Shown here piece by piece: positions 1 to 9,492 of a stretch of 64,000 nucleotides of DNA. A program made the translations under genes and the position numbers. Numbering within the stretch: the first letter of the stretch is position 1; the number at the start of each line of letters is the position of its first letter. Source of the DNA: Procambarus clarkii. Taxonomy: Eukaryota; Arthropoda; Malacostraca; Decapoda; Cambaridae. The DNA is taken from NCBI RefSeq assembly GCF_040958095.1, contig NC_091208.1, forward strand, positions 3,926,230 through 3,990,229, written 5' to 3'. Below the pieces are notes generated by a model that saw nothing but the letters and a program-made list of their open reading frames with translations, ran no database searches and was not told the origin of the DNA.

Positions 1-974
1 TTGTGGCAACCTTAAAAAATTTGCTGGGTGGAGCACCTTACCAGCTACATCTGCCTGTCTCTCCAGCTTATGTACCAGCCTCTTATGCGGTACTGTGTCA
101 AAGGCTTTCCGACAATCCAAGAAAATGCAGTCCGCCCAGCCCTCTCTTTCTTGCTTAATCTGTGTCACCTGGTCATAGAATTCTATTAAGCCAGTCAGGC
201 AAGATTTACCCTCCCTGAACCCATGTTGTCGATTTGTCACGAAGTCCCTTCTCTCCAGATGTGCTACCAGGTGTTTTCTCACGATCTTCTCCATCACCTT
301 GCATGGTATACAAGTCAAGGATACTGGCCTGTAGTTCAGTGCCTCTTGCCTGTCGCCCTTTTTGTATATTGGGACCACATTCGCCGTCTTCCATATTTCT
401 GGTAGGTCTCCCGTCTCCAGTGACCTACTATACTCTATGGAGAGTGGCAAGCAAAGTGCCTCTGCACACTCTTTCAGTACCCATGGCGAGATCCCGTCTG
501 AACCAACAGCCTTTCTAACATCCAGATCCAGCAGGTGTCTCTTGACCTCATCTCTCGTAATTTCAAACTCTTCCAAGGCCGCCTGGTTTACGTCCCTTTC
601 TCCTAGCACAGTGACCTCACCTTGTTCTGTTGTGAAGACCTCTTGGAATCTCTTGTTGAGTTCATCACACACCTCTTTGTCATTCTCTGTATACCTGTCC
701 TCGCCTGTTCTAAGTTTCACTACCTGTTCTTTCACTGTTGTTTTCCTTCTGATGTGACTGTGGAGTAGCTTTGGTTCGGTCTTGGCTTTGTTTGCTATAT
801 CATTTTCATAACTTTTCTCTGCTTCTCTTCTCACCCTGACGTACTCATTCCTGGTTCTCTGGTATCTCTCTCTGCTTTCTGGTGTTCTGTTATTCCGGAA
901 GTTCCTCCATGCCCTTTTGTTCAGTTTCTTTGCTTCCATACATGCCCTATTATACCATGGATTCTTCTTTTTTT
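1..974 (-). pseudogene. LINE reverse transcriptase domain, partial
   Basis: One minus-strand frame is open from about 974 to base 1 with no stop, about 320 codons. In order it shows a basic linker, the SDGISPWVLKECAEAL segment (RT motif 1/2 region), NYRPVSLT, HGFREGKSCLTGL and FLDCRKAFDTVPHKRL, which holds the first catalytic Asp of the palm. The YxDD box would lie beyond base 1. RT copies the element's RNA at a nicked chromosomal target. The frame has no nearby ATG because it continues from the endonuclease, and the join is broken by a 7-base homopolymer at 968-974. The last dozen residues before the window edge fit the family less well and may mark a break. Confidence 0.87.
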
Positions 975-1515
975 CTCGGATTTTTCCTTTTGGGCCGGGA
1001 TGTATCTGCTTACTGCCTCCTGACACTTTTGGGTGACATAGTCCATCATATCTTGTACAGACTTAGCTCTGAGGACTGTGTCCCAAGGTATTTCCCTTAG
1101 GAAGCTTCTCATCTCCTCATAATTTCCCTTTCGGTATGCCAGCCTTTTGTTTCCTAGTCCTTTTTCGGGGGGGATAATTCCGAGCTCTACCAGGTACTCA
1201 AAGTTCAATACACTGTGATCACTCATTCCTAAGGGTGCTTCCATCTTGACTTCCCTTATATCCCACTCATTTAGGGTAAATATCAGATCAAGCATTGCTG
1301 GTTCATCCTCTCCTCTCATTCTTGTTGGATCCCTGATGTGCTGGCTTAGAAAGTTTCTTGTTGCCACGTCCAGCAGCTTAGCTCTCCATGTTTCTGGTCC
1401 TCCATGCGGGTCTCTGTTCTCCCAATCTATCTTCCCATGGTTGAAGTCTCCCATGATTAGTAGTCCAGATCCATTCCTGCTAGCAACAGAAGCTGCTCTC
1501 TCTATTATGTTAATG
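968..1515 (-). pseudogene. LINE endonuclease, C-terminal half
   Basis: This is the C-terminal half of an exonuclease-endonuclease-phosphatase (APE-like) domain. Visible motifs are LLIMGDFNHGKIDW near 1,460, MLDLIFT near 1,290 and MSDHSVL near 1,225, where the SDH triad carries the catalytic histidine. The domain nicks target DNA to prime reverse transcription. The frame starts at about 1,515, at the edge of the 690-bp insertion, and continues in the same sense as the N-terminal half beyond 2,213. A basic linker follows. At 968-974 a run of seven T (A on this strand) shifts the reading frame relative to the RT, so translation in this frame stops at 921. Confidence 0.87.
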
Positions 1516-1519
1516 GTGG
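1516..1519. repeat. Target site duplication GTGG, left copy
   Basis: The 4-bp GTGG flanks the 690-bp insertion on its left; the matching copy is 2,210-2,213. Counting GTGG only once keeps the endonuclease frame continuous, which supports this exact boundary. Confidence 0.85.
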
Positions 1520-2209
1520 TGTGACGGTAACGCGTTGGTGTTCGGCTGTTTAAGGCTAGGGGTATGGCCTCGTCACATAGTTATAAAAAAAATAGAAAAA
1601 CTGGAACTTCGTCTGTGGTAAGGTAAGGAGAAGACACACAAAACACAAGTAAAACTTTAACAATGAAATTTTAATTACGTTAAATAAATCAAAACATGAA
1701 AATATGGACAAACAAATATGTATAATAAAATCAATGAATCAAAATAATAAGAATACTTAAATGACACAATGAAAAGTTACGTTAAGGCAAAATAACAAGA
1801 AGTGCAATACAAAAGTTAAGTGGGAGGTGCTGGAATATTGGCTTAAAGCCACCACCTCTCTCAGTACACGCTAACGTCTAGCTGGGAGGAGTGCTGGCTA
1901 CGAAAGCACGGAACATTCTGAGGACTGATGTTGGGGTGACCCCAGACATCAGGTAGTATTGGGGGCGAGTGCAGGTGCAGCCAGACCGGCGACCAATCAG
2001 CGGAGCCGTAGCGATCAACGGGTAGTTTGGTGGTTGGAGTTCGAACAGGTGGCTGGTTGCATACGTTTCTGCTCACCCTGGCAAGCCTTGCTGGTGCTGG
2101 TGTTGTTGTCGTTGTTGGACATTTCTTCCATAGTCTTTTTATATAATTGTGAAGACGTAATTTTGGAGGGAAGAGCAGGCTCAATCTCTTGAAGGAGATT
2201 ATCGTCACA
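1520..2209. mobile_element. 690-bp insertion in the LINE endonuclease: probable solo LTR (or MITE)
   Basis: The element begins TGTGACGGTAA and ends TTATCGTCACA, so its ends are inverted repeats with TG...CA termini. It has a 4-bp target duplication (GTGG). No protein domain is visible inside. The left third is A-rich with AATAAA-like signals; the right part is GC-richer. Near the right end, read on the minus strand, there is a short dyad (AATCTC...GAGATT) and a TATATAAAA-type box near 2,140. TG...CA ends, 4-bp duplication and size fit a solo LTR of a gypsy-like element, probably in minus orientation. A non-autonomous DNA transposon with TGTGACG termini is the alternative. Boundaries are firm; family is not. 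Confidence 0.78.
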
Positions 2210-2213
2210 GTGG
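2210..2213. repeat. Target site duplication GTGG, right copy
   Basis: This is the right-hand copy of the 4-bp duplication flanking the 690-bp insertion; see 1,516-1,519. Confidence 0.85.
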
Positions 2214-2658
2214 CCATATTGTTTCTATCATATTCTTGTCTGGGTCTTCTGTCATTTGGTGGTGGATTATATATGACTATGACTATAATTTTTTGCCCTC
2301 CAGTTTTTATTGTTCCTATTATGTAGTCACTGAAACCTTCACATCCCTGAACAACCAACTCCTCAAAATCCCAGCCTTTTCTTACCAGCAGAGCTACACC
2401 ACCACCACCTCTTCCTTCTCTCTCTTTCCTCATAACATAATAGTCCTGTGGGAACACTGCATTTGTTATTGTTTTTGTCAGCTTTGTTTCTGTGAGAGCT
2501 ATTATGTCTGGGTTTTTCTCTAGTACCCATTCTCCAAGTTCATTTGCCTTATTTGTAATACCATCTATGTTAGTGTACATTGCCTTGAGGCTCACTTTCT
2601 TCTGTCTCTTCTCAAATCTCCTTGGTGAATGTTCTGCTGGTGGAGGAAGCTGTGCCAT
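2214..2658 (-). pseudogene. LINE endonuclease, N-terminal half
   Basis: From the ATG at 2,658 the frame encodes the N-terminal half of an APE-type endonuclease: MYTNIDGI (Asn about residue 30), ALTETKL (catalytic Glu about residue 57), a GGGGVALLV strand and IVIYNPPPND. The frame reads on for about 115 codons into the inserted element and ends at 1,861, but that tail is not endonuclease. The domain resumes at 1,515. The ATG follows a proline-rich stretch. The relation to ORF1 (ends 2,796, different frame) is unclear: it may be a second ORF or a frameshifted continuation. Confidence 0.87.
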
Positions 2659-2795
2659 GGGTGTGAGGATTTGTGAGGTGGAAGCCAGGGTTGCAGAGGA
2701 TACTGGGATGAGGGGTGGGGGGTCAAGTGAAGGGGGAAGGACAGGAACGGTATGGGGTGAACGGGGCGGGAGGACAGGAAGGAAAGGGGGGTTTT

Positions 2796-3338
2796 CTATG
2801 CAGAGGAGGGTGGTGGGGTTGCCCTCCTCGCTCGTGTTACTGGGTAGCTGGTTGTGGGCTCCCCCCTCGCCTCTGGGGGTGATGTGTTGGGAGCTGTGGT
2901 TTCCTGGTTTTCCCCTCTCGCCCTGCGCTTCTTCCTTGCTTCTGCCGCCATGGCCCTCTCCTCCCTCGTCATGTCCCTCTGGAGGAATACTTTTTTGAAT
3001 TCTCCCACATGTTGCAGGTGGCTTTTCTTCGTTAGAATCGTGTCCTTTGTGTTCTCGTTTGAAAACACTATCTTTAACACACGGTCTCGGTCTTTTTTGT
3101 ACCAGCCTAACCTGAAAACCTTCTCAATGCTATGCTCAGCCCCTTCCATGTCTAGTGCCTTCAGTATTTCATTCACTGCCACTTTGTCCTTATCATTCCA
3201 CTCTTTCCTATTAGAGCCTTCCTGCTCTTTAATACCTACAGCTACCACTGATCTTTTCCTTTCCAGCAGCTGGGTAGTGGAGCGTGCCACTTCCTGTGAG
3301 GTGGCTGCTTTCATGGCTACCTCCATCACTGCAGACAT
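2796..3338 (-). pseudogene. LINE ORF1, C-terminal part (RNA-binding-like domain)
   Basis: These 180 codons contain the pattern common in LINE ORF1 proteins: a beta strand SVVAVGI, an acidic helix, VNEILKALDM, VFRLGWYKKDRDRVLKIVF, then helix VFLQRDMTREERA, followed by a basic, proline-rich tail. I read this as an RRM-like or ORF1p-like nucleic-acid chaperone that coats the element's RNA. The ATG at 3,338 is probably internal: the upstream 102-codon frame ends exactly at the homopolymer preceding it, so both pieces look like one ORF1 split by a frame change. Confidence 0.7.
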
Positions 3339-3646
3339 TACTTCAGAGTTTTTTTTTTTAGCATTTCTGCAAATTTTGCTTTTAATGTGGCATCCTCTTC
3401 CAAAGTACTATTACCACCACCTCCCTGGGTGGTTATCTGAGTCTTAGCATCGATACTGTTGTCTTTGACGGCTCTAATCTCCTCCTTTGCTGCTGTCAGC
3501 TCTCTTTTTAGGTTGCTTATTTCATTCTTCATTTCCTGCATCATTTCCTGCATCTCACTCTTGATGTCCTCCAGAAACTGGGCGAACATTTCCTTCATTT
3601 CGTCGCCTGAACTTTTCTCTGTTCCCCTGTTGCTTCTGGCTGTCAT
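3338..3646 (-). pseudogene. LINE ORF1, N-terminal coiled-coil part
   Basis: This 102-codon frame is rich in E, K, M and L with heptad-like spacing over roughly residues 16-62 (MFAQFLEDIKSEM, then ISNLKRELTAAKEEI), typical of the trimerising coiled coil of LINE ORF1 proteins. It ends in a lysine run encoded by the A11 tract (plus-strand T 3,349-3,359). The next frame continues the protein, so a homopolymer indel (mutation, sequencing error, or a slip site) separates the two. The ATG at 3,646 is the first in frame. Confidence 0.7.
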
Positions 3647-3710
3647 GCTTGACCCTGTTCCTAGTTGTGCCGTGATAGGATTCGTCAGAAGGGCAGAGCG
3701 GGGTGGAGGA

Positions 3711-4173
<463 letters not shown>

Positions 4174-4450
4174 GAGTATATGTAAGGGGGATGCGGGGGA
4201 CTGTGGGGTGGGGGAGTGGTGGTGGCGACCAGGTCAGGTCAGGTCAGGTCAGATGGGGTAAGAGAGGAGGTGGGGTATAATAGGGGCTTGGCTCTTTCCA
4301 GAAAAGGTGTTAATCCTTTCTTCCCTTACTGGACGTTTGTGTGTGCCTATGTGTGTGCGTTTTTGCGTGTGCGTGCGTGCATACGTACGTTGGTGTGCGT
4401 GCGTGCGTGCACGAGCGTGCGTGCGTGCGCGAGTGCGTGTACACGAGATC
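4174..4450. repeat. G/T-rich simple sequence
   Basis: G-rich sequence at 4,180-4,230, a short AGGTC tandem (about four copies near 4,231-4,250), then GTGTGC/GTGC repeats from about 4,335 to 4,445. No coding evidence. The alternating purine-pyrimidine GT/GC run could adopt Z-DNA; that is general knowledge, not shown here. Confidence 0.85.
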
Positions 4451-4524
4451 CCTTAAGTGTTACCTCTACCTAAATGAGCCACTTTGAGATTTTAAATATA
4501 TATGATATCCTGAACAAGAATTTG

Positions 4525-4528
4525 ATAA
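4525..4528. repeat. Target site duplication ATAA (left) of LTR retrotransposon
   Basis: ATAA sits immediately left of the 5' LTR and is repeated at 13,540-13,543 immediately right of the 3' LTR. Confidence 0.8.
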
Positions 4529-5586
4529 TGTTGTAATCCACAAGTTAGTAAAAATTATTAGCTAGAGGATCATTACTACAACACTTAACGAATGATGATT
4601 GGAAGTACATGTTAAGTAGACAGAGATATGGATCACATATCTAAGAAAGGCCAATGGATTAAGACCGAAGCTGTTTAGCCAAATTAATAATTCCTGGAAA
4701 GAGGAATTATTCTTTGTCAGGCTTCTAGGAACAAGATTACCGCTCTAGGGATAAGGTTAATCGGATTATACCTTCCTCGAGAGGCGTGGTGAAATGTTTG
4801 AGGCCATGGTTGGCTAAAGTCAGTCTGATTGTGGGAGTTGAACTGGCAAGTCCTCTGGATCCCTGTTTGCGGCAGCAGTGAAGTGTAGCAGACAGCTATG
4901 CGAGAACCTGATGTGATCTTAGTGACGAAGTTAAGTCTGCAGTATGTGAGTATTGAATGAAAGACTAACCGGGTGTGGAGCGTTGTAGTAATCATTCCGT
5001 ATTAGGGACTTAGGCGGAAGTTACATGGCCTCAACCAAACATGGCCTCAACCATGTTTGAGGCCATGGTTGGCTGAAGTCAGTCTGATTGTGGGAGTTGA
5101 ACTGGCAAGTCCTCTGGATCCCTGTTTGCGGCAGCAGTGAAGTGTAGCAGACAGCTATGCGAGAACCTGATGTGATCTTAGTGACGAAGTTAAGTCTGCA
5201 GTATGTGAGTATTGAATGAAAGACTAACCCGGTGCGGAGGGTTGTAGTAATCATTCCGTATTAGGGACTTAGGCGGAAGTTACGAGTGTGGGTGGTGATT
5301 GCGGAGGTCAAGTGGTCTATGGGTATTGGAAGTGTATTGACCTAATAGAGTATGTTAATATGTATTTATTTTTCAGAGTCTATTCTTTGTAATTAAATGA
5401 CAAAACCCGACGGCCTTTAAATACCTTCCATATGTTCATTCATTGTGTTCCAGTACAAACCGAGTGGTACGCCTCAAGGGTCTGGTGTGTGTAGGAGTAT
5501 AGGTGGTAGTAACGGTTGCTGAGGCAAGGTGTTATGTGTTGTGTATTCGCTGTGTTCGGAATGAACCGGGGTTCAGCGTCACGACA
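4529..5586 (+). repeat. 5' LTR (1,058 bp)
   Basis: Starts TGTTGTAATCC and ends GCGTCACGACA, with an imperfect inverted repeat TGTTGT/ACGACA at the ends. It is 260 bp longer than the 3' LTR because of an internal tandem duplication. A possible TATA-like TTTAAATACC lies near 5,415, and AATTAAA near 5,391 could be a weak poly(A) signal. The LTR should hold promoter and polyadenylation signals; exact sites are not proven. Confidence 0.95.
4764..5283 (+). repeat. 260-bp tandem duplication inside the 5' LTR
   Basis: The segment around 4,796-5,021 recurs at 5,056-5,281 with a 260-bp offset (for example CATGGTTGGCT at 4,804 and 5,064). The copies are nearly identical. The junction contains a short extra repeat of ACATGGCCTCAACC. 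The 3' LTR has only one copy. Outer limits are approximate. Confidence 0.9.
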
Positions 5587-5590
5587 TATT

Positions 5591-5602
5591 TGGTGGCAGC
5601 GC
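5591..5602 (+). promoter_or_regulatory. Primer binding site (putative)
   Basis: TGGTGGCAGCGC starts 4 bp after the 5' LTR. It begins with TGG, complementary to the CCA end of a tRNA, as expected for minus-strand primer annealing. I cannot name the tRNA. Confidence 0.7.
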
Positions 5603-5988
5603 AAACAGGTTTTGGAACACTGTGAGAGATGAAGGAAGTGTGTTACTGGTTTAGTTGGTGAAGGAATGTTCGGGAATTGGTAGACGTCGGGATGTGTACA
5701 GGACGGTGGATATTGGAGTGAGGAAGGGAAGGTGCGTGGGCCAGTGAGTGGCCATAGTGGGGTGTAGGGCCAAGGTGTGTAGCCAAGTGGGGTGGCCATG
5801 TTGTGCGGCAGGGAAAAGTCCCCTAAGGGGTGGAAACAGTAGTGTGGGGAACTGATAAGTGACGTTGTTAATGGTGGCTTAAAATTATAAGTGATTCTAG
5901 TGAGATTAAGGGAATAAGGCCAAGTAAGGTTACTGTACGGCAAAGCGTCAAGCTGGTTCATATACGAGCACATAAGGGGCGAGTAGCC
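5603..5988 (+). other. Leader between PBS and gag
   Basis: About 390 bp, G-rich, with no convincing coding frame on the plus strand. It corresponds to the untranslated leader and packaging region of an LTR retrotransposon. The 177-codon minus-strand frame across it is not supported by any domain. Confidence 0.6.
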
Positions 5989-7596
5989 ATGACGGGTACG
6001 GGTAGTAATAGGGGCGCCAGTGGCCAGGCCACGAGTAATGTCGGTCAGGGTGAAAGTGGTGATAACACGGCGGAGTTGCTTACGGCGCAGGCGGCAGCGT
6101 CAGAGACAATTGGGCAGGTTGCACAGTGGTTGAAAAATGTGTTGAGCACGCATGAGACGACTAATGCAGGACCTAAGGCATATGGAGACATACCCACGTT
6201 TTGGGGCGCCAAACAGGATCCGAAAGGTCAGTTACTGACGGATATTAGAACATTTTTTTTTGCTCTAGAGAAGGCGACTAGTGTGGGGTCATGGTCGGAT
6301 CAGGCAAAGATTGCATTTGCATATTCCAAGGTGAAAGGGGAAGCAAAGACCCTGCTCAACTCGGCGGAAATTAGAGAAATAAATAGTTATAGCGAGTTTA
6401 AGCAGAAACTGATAGATCATTACGATGTGCAGCACGATGCAGTAGAACTAAAGGCTCAGTTAGCTGCACTTAAACGAGAACCAGGGGAACAATTAAGGGC
6501 GTTTGGCCATAGAATAAGACTCTTGGGTGATGTGATTGAGCGGACGGGAACGCAGTTCACGGGGGCAGTAAGAGATTTTATGCAACGGAGTGTTTTTTTC
6601 GGTGCATTACCGCGGGAAAGTGCGTTACACTGCAGGGAAGCTAAGTCTTTTAAGGAAGCGGTGAAACATGCAGTGTTTTGGGCGGAGAATAGCCCGACAC
6701 ATAAACTGACAGAGGATGACATTTTCAAGGAAGTGTCCCCTAAGGAACAGTCAAATCTTGCAGACACGCAAGAGAGACAGGCTCAGCTCTGGGCCCCAGT
6801 AGCTCAGCCAGTGGAGGATGGACCCGCGGCGGGGGTCACACATTCCAAGGGCAAGGGGCGAGGTGCTCCTCGACGTAACAATAATAAGGGCTGGGAGCCA
6901 ATTGTGTTCCAGGGATACAATACGAGTGGGGTGTCGTGGGGACCCCATCAGGGTACTCGTGGGCAGCGAGGAGGCTATAATCAAGGGGCACGTGGAGGCA
7001 GGTTCACTCCTGCTCCACCACGATACACGCCTGCTCAGGGAGCAACAGGAATGTACCACCAGAACCAGGGTACCGGTAGAGGGTATCCCCGGGGAACGGG
7101 GTACACTGCAGGTAAACACGAGCCAGAACGACCTAAGCAGACAAAAGTGTGTAAGCTGTGTGGTGACGGTAGTCACTTGGCCTGTCAGTGTAAGCTTTTT
7201 GTTCCGCCTAATTACCCAGTGTGTACAGTAAGGGGTGGCAGACAGTGGTTGTGTACCGTCGGGTCGGGTCATCCCATAAAGGTGCATTTACGGTTAAAGG
7301 GCACTATCTATACAACCTTGGTGGACACCGGTGCTTCCGTGTCCATCATGAGTCGTAGCGTGTTAGGATCAGACGTCAGGCTGATACCGAACAACAGGAG
7401 ATTAACGGCGGTGGGGGATAATGCGTTGCGGGTGTTGGGTGAGACAACTGTGGATTTCCAGCTAGAAGATAGATGGTTTAAACATAGTTTTGTAGTAATA
7501 CAGGATATAGGGCTGAAACATACCAACATTATCCTGGGAATATATTTCCTCGAAAAATACTCATGTACCATAGCGTTCAGCGCATGGGTGGAATAA
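5989..7596 (+). CDS. gag-pro: Gag-protease polyprotein of LTR retrotransposon
   Basis: 535 codons from ATG 5,989. Residues about 60-240 form the capsid-like Gag region (PTFWGAKQDPKG, then a long helical stretch with EFKQKLIDHY). Residues 270-385 are G/R/Q-rich and basic, as in nucleocapsids. A zinc knuckle of the form CX2CX4HX4C occupies C388, C391, H396 and C401. A retropepsin follows: LVDTGAS with catalytic D446, and IILGIYFLEKY as the flap/C-terminal strand. Gag assembles the particle; the protease matures it. The frame stops at 7,594-7,596, while coding continues in the +1 frame from before this point. No stop interrupts gag itself. Confidence 0.93.
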   Translation: MTGTGSNRGASGQATSNVGQGESGDNTAELLTAQAAASETIGQVAQWLKNVLSTHETTNAGPKAYGDIPTFWGAKQDPKGQLLTDIRTFFFALEKATSVGSWSDQAKIAFAYSKVKGEAKTLLNSAEIREINSYSEFKQKLIDHYDVQHDAVELKAQLAALKREPGEQLRAFGHRIRLLGDVIERTGTQFTGAVRDFMQRSVFFGALPRESALHCREAKSFKEAVKHAVFWAENSPTHKLTEDDIFKEVSPKEQSNLADTQERQAQLWAPVAQPVEDGPAAGVTHSKGKGRGAPRRNNNKGWEPIVFQGYNTSGVSWGPHQGTRGQRGGYNQGARGGRFTPAPPRYTPAQGATGMYHQNQGTGRGYPRGTGYTAGKHEPERPKQTKVCKLCGDGSHLACQCKLFVPPNYPVCTVRGGRQWLCTVGSGHPIKVHLRLKGTIYTTLVDTGASVSIMSRSVLGSDVRLIPNNRRLTAVGDNALRVLGETTVDFQLEDRWFKHSFVVIQDIGLKHTNIILGIYFLEKYSCTIAFSAWVE

Positions 7597-7597
7597 A

Positions 7598-8734
7598 TTG
7601 GTATGTGGGGGTCAAGCGGTAGACGTTAACAAGGTGAGGAGTAGAGAAGGAGTAGCAGTAGTGAGGGGTAACTGTGGTAACTCGGCTGGGGACCAGAATA
7701 TACAGTGGGCAGTCACGGTACCCAAGGATGTCACCATTCCGGGAGAAGCATCCTTAGTGATTAAAATGACATGTAAAGCCAAGGGAGTAGACGTTGTGCA
7801 AATTGAGCTATTGGATAATCCAGCAGGGTTGGTGATAATGGAGACTATTGAAGACTTAAATGAAGGGTCTTACCCAGTCACCCTGAGTAAGCATGCACAG
7901 GTAGCGTGGGGGCACCCTGTGGAGGAGATTATTGCAGCCATGTCAGTAAGTCAGAGTGAGGGCGATGAGGATAGAATGGATAAATTAATGGGAATAGTGG
8001 ATAGGATGTCCATGGAAAGGGAGGTTAAGGAAGCCTTAAGGGGCTTAGTCAGGGAGTTCCCGGATGTTTTTGCGTTGAGAGGGGAACCCCCAGGGTGCAT
8101 TACTCAAGGAGCACATAGGATTGGCGTAGAGGGCGCACATCCAGTATATACGAGAGCATATAGCATACCAGTGGCACACCAGAGGGAGGTGAAAGAGGAG
8201 ATAAGCCAGCTAAGGGAGCATGATATCATTGAACCATCCAGTTCACCGTGGCACAGCCCTCTCGTAGTAGTCAGGAAAAAGAATGGGGGAGTGAGGTTAT
8301 GCGTAGATTTCCGCAGAATAAACAAGCTGACGAAAGACGAAGCATACCTATTACCTAACATACAGGACACATTGACACACTTGAAGGGTACACAATATTT
8401 TACCACATTAGACCTACTCAGTGGGTATCACCAGATACCGCTGGAGGAAGAGTCGAGGGAAATCAGAGCGTTTAGTGCGTGCAACGAGCTCTGGCAATAT
8501 AAACGACTTCCTTTCGGGTTGAAGTCAGCACCTGCTGTGTTCAGTAGGCTAATGATGAGTGTATTATCGGGGTTGATAGGTCCCACAGCGTTGCTGTACC
8601 TCGATGACGTAATCGTGCTGGGAAAGTCATTAGAGGAGCACATGCATAATTTGAGGAAACTCTTGCTAAGGCTGAGGTCACACAACCTCAAAGTGAATTT
8701 CGAAAAATGCAGTTTTTTTTTGGAGAATCGGTAA
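7598..8734 (+). pseudogene. pol: Pol, reverse transcriptase fingers/palm (frameshifted)
   Basis: 378 codons in frame 2. The conserved frame begins before 7,598, overlapping the end of protease, so the TTG at 7,598 is only a nominal start. Motifs: REFPDVFA before the RT; HDIIEPSSSPWHSPLVVV; VRLCVDFRRINKLT; FTTLDLLSGYHQIPL (first catalytic Asp); LPFGLKSAPAVFSRLM; and YLDD at residues 334-337. This is the polymerase that makes the element's cDNA. Reading breaks at a T9 tract (8,713-8,721) and ends at 8,734. The switch from the gag-protease frame may be programmed or mutational; the T9 break is more likely mutation or sequencing error. Confidence 0.93.
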
Positions 8735-9492
8735 CATTCCTTGGTCATACAGTGGGCCGGATGGGTATCAGTCCATTGCCAGATAAAACCAGGGATATTC
8801 AAGAGTTCCCAGTTCCACAGAACAAGAAAGAGTGCAAATCTTTCCTGGGGTTGGTTAGCTATTATCGGCGATTTATTAAAGATTTTTCAAAAATTGCAAG
8901 ACCATTACATCAGATCAGTGGACTTGCAGAGTTCGTGTGGGGGAAGGAACAACAGCAGGCGTTCCAGGTACTGAGGGCTGCTGTCAGCTCTCGCAGTATC
9001 TTGGCGCACCCAGATTTTAGCAAACCGTTTCTGGTGTATGCGGATGCTTCTGGCGCAGCGATAGGTGGTGTGGTAGCTCAGGTGGATGAGCGAGGACGGG
9101 AGCGTCCCATTGCATTTTGTTCATGAGTACTATGTCCTGCAGAGAGGAACTATAGTACGATTGAGAGGGAAGCGCTAGTGATCACATTCATATTACAACG
9201 GAACCGGTACATCTTGCTTGGACATGAAATTTGGCTCAGAAGCGATCGCAAACCCCTTAAGTATGTGTTCGAGTCCAAGGAGCCTTGTCAGCGACTGGCA
9301 CGGTGGGTTACCTCGCTCTCAGAGTTTAACATTACAAACTTTGAACATGTACCAGGGAAAAGCAATGTGGTCGCTGACGCGTTGTCAAGGTGTCACAATG
9401 TAGCAGTGGTGAGTGAAAGGGGGGAGGAAGATGTGTCGTGGAATGTGAGGGAGTTGATACGGAGTCAGGAAGGTCACCCCCTGTGGGGGTAG
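8707..9492 (+). pseudogene. pol: Pol, RT connection and RNase H (one in-frame stop)
   Basis: Frame 1 resumes the RT at VTFLGHTV, then FLGLVSYYRRFIKDFSKIARPL (thumb/connection). RNase H follows: LVYADASGAAIGGVV (first Asp), AERNYSTIEREALVI (Glu), WLRSDRKPL (Asp) and VVADALSR. RNase H removes the RNA template strand. A TGA at 9,124-9,126 interrupts the protein just before AERNYS; an Arg CGA decayed to TGA is plausible, since many relatives have Arg there. A second stop, TAG at 9,490-9,492, separates this part from integrase in the same frame. Confidence 0.92.

Larger units (their letters stand above)
1..3660 (-). mobile_element. Degenerate non-LTR retrotransposon (LINE), 3' end beyond the window
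   Basis: Read on the minus strand the order is ORF1 (3,646-2,796), endonuclease (2,658-2,214 and 1,515-968) and reverse transcriptase (974-1). This is the standard order of an APE-type LINE; the RT motifs fit the CR1/Jockey-like group, but I cannot fix the clade. The element is broken by frame changes at A/T homopolymers (T11 at 3,349-3,359; T7 at 968-974 on the plus strand) and by a 690-bp insertion in the endonuclease. The end of the RT and the 3' UTR lie beyond base 1. GA microsatellite begins just upstream of the ORF1 ATG, so the 5' UTR, if present, is very short or masked by it. Confidence 0.88.

Noticed and set aside
2854..3447. 197-codon plus-strand frame
   Set aside because: Antisense of LINE ORF1, which has recognisable coiled-coil and RNA-binding-like features on the other strand.
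5440..5973. 177-codon minus-strand frame over the LTR/leader
   Set aside because: Overlaps LTR end, PBS and leader; no domain and low-complexity P/T/H content.
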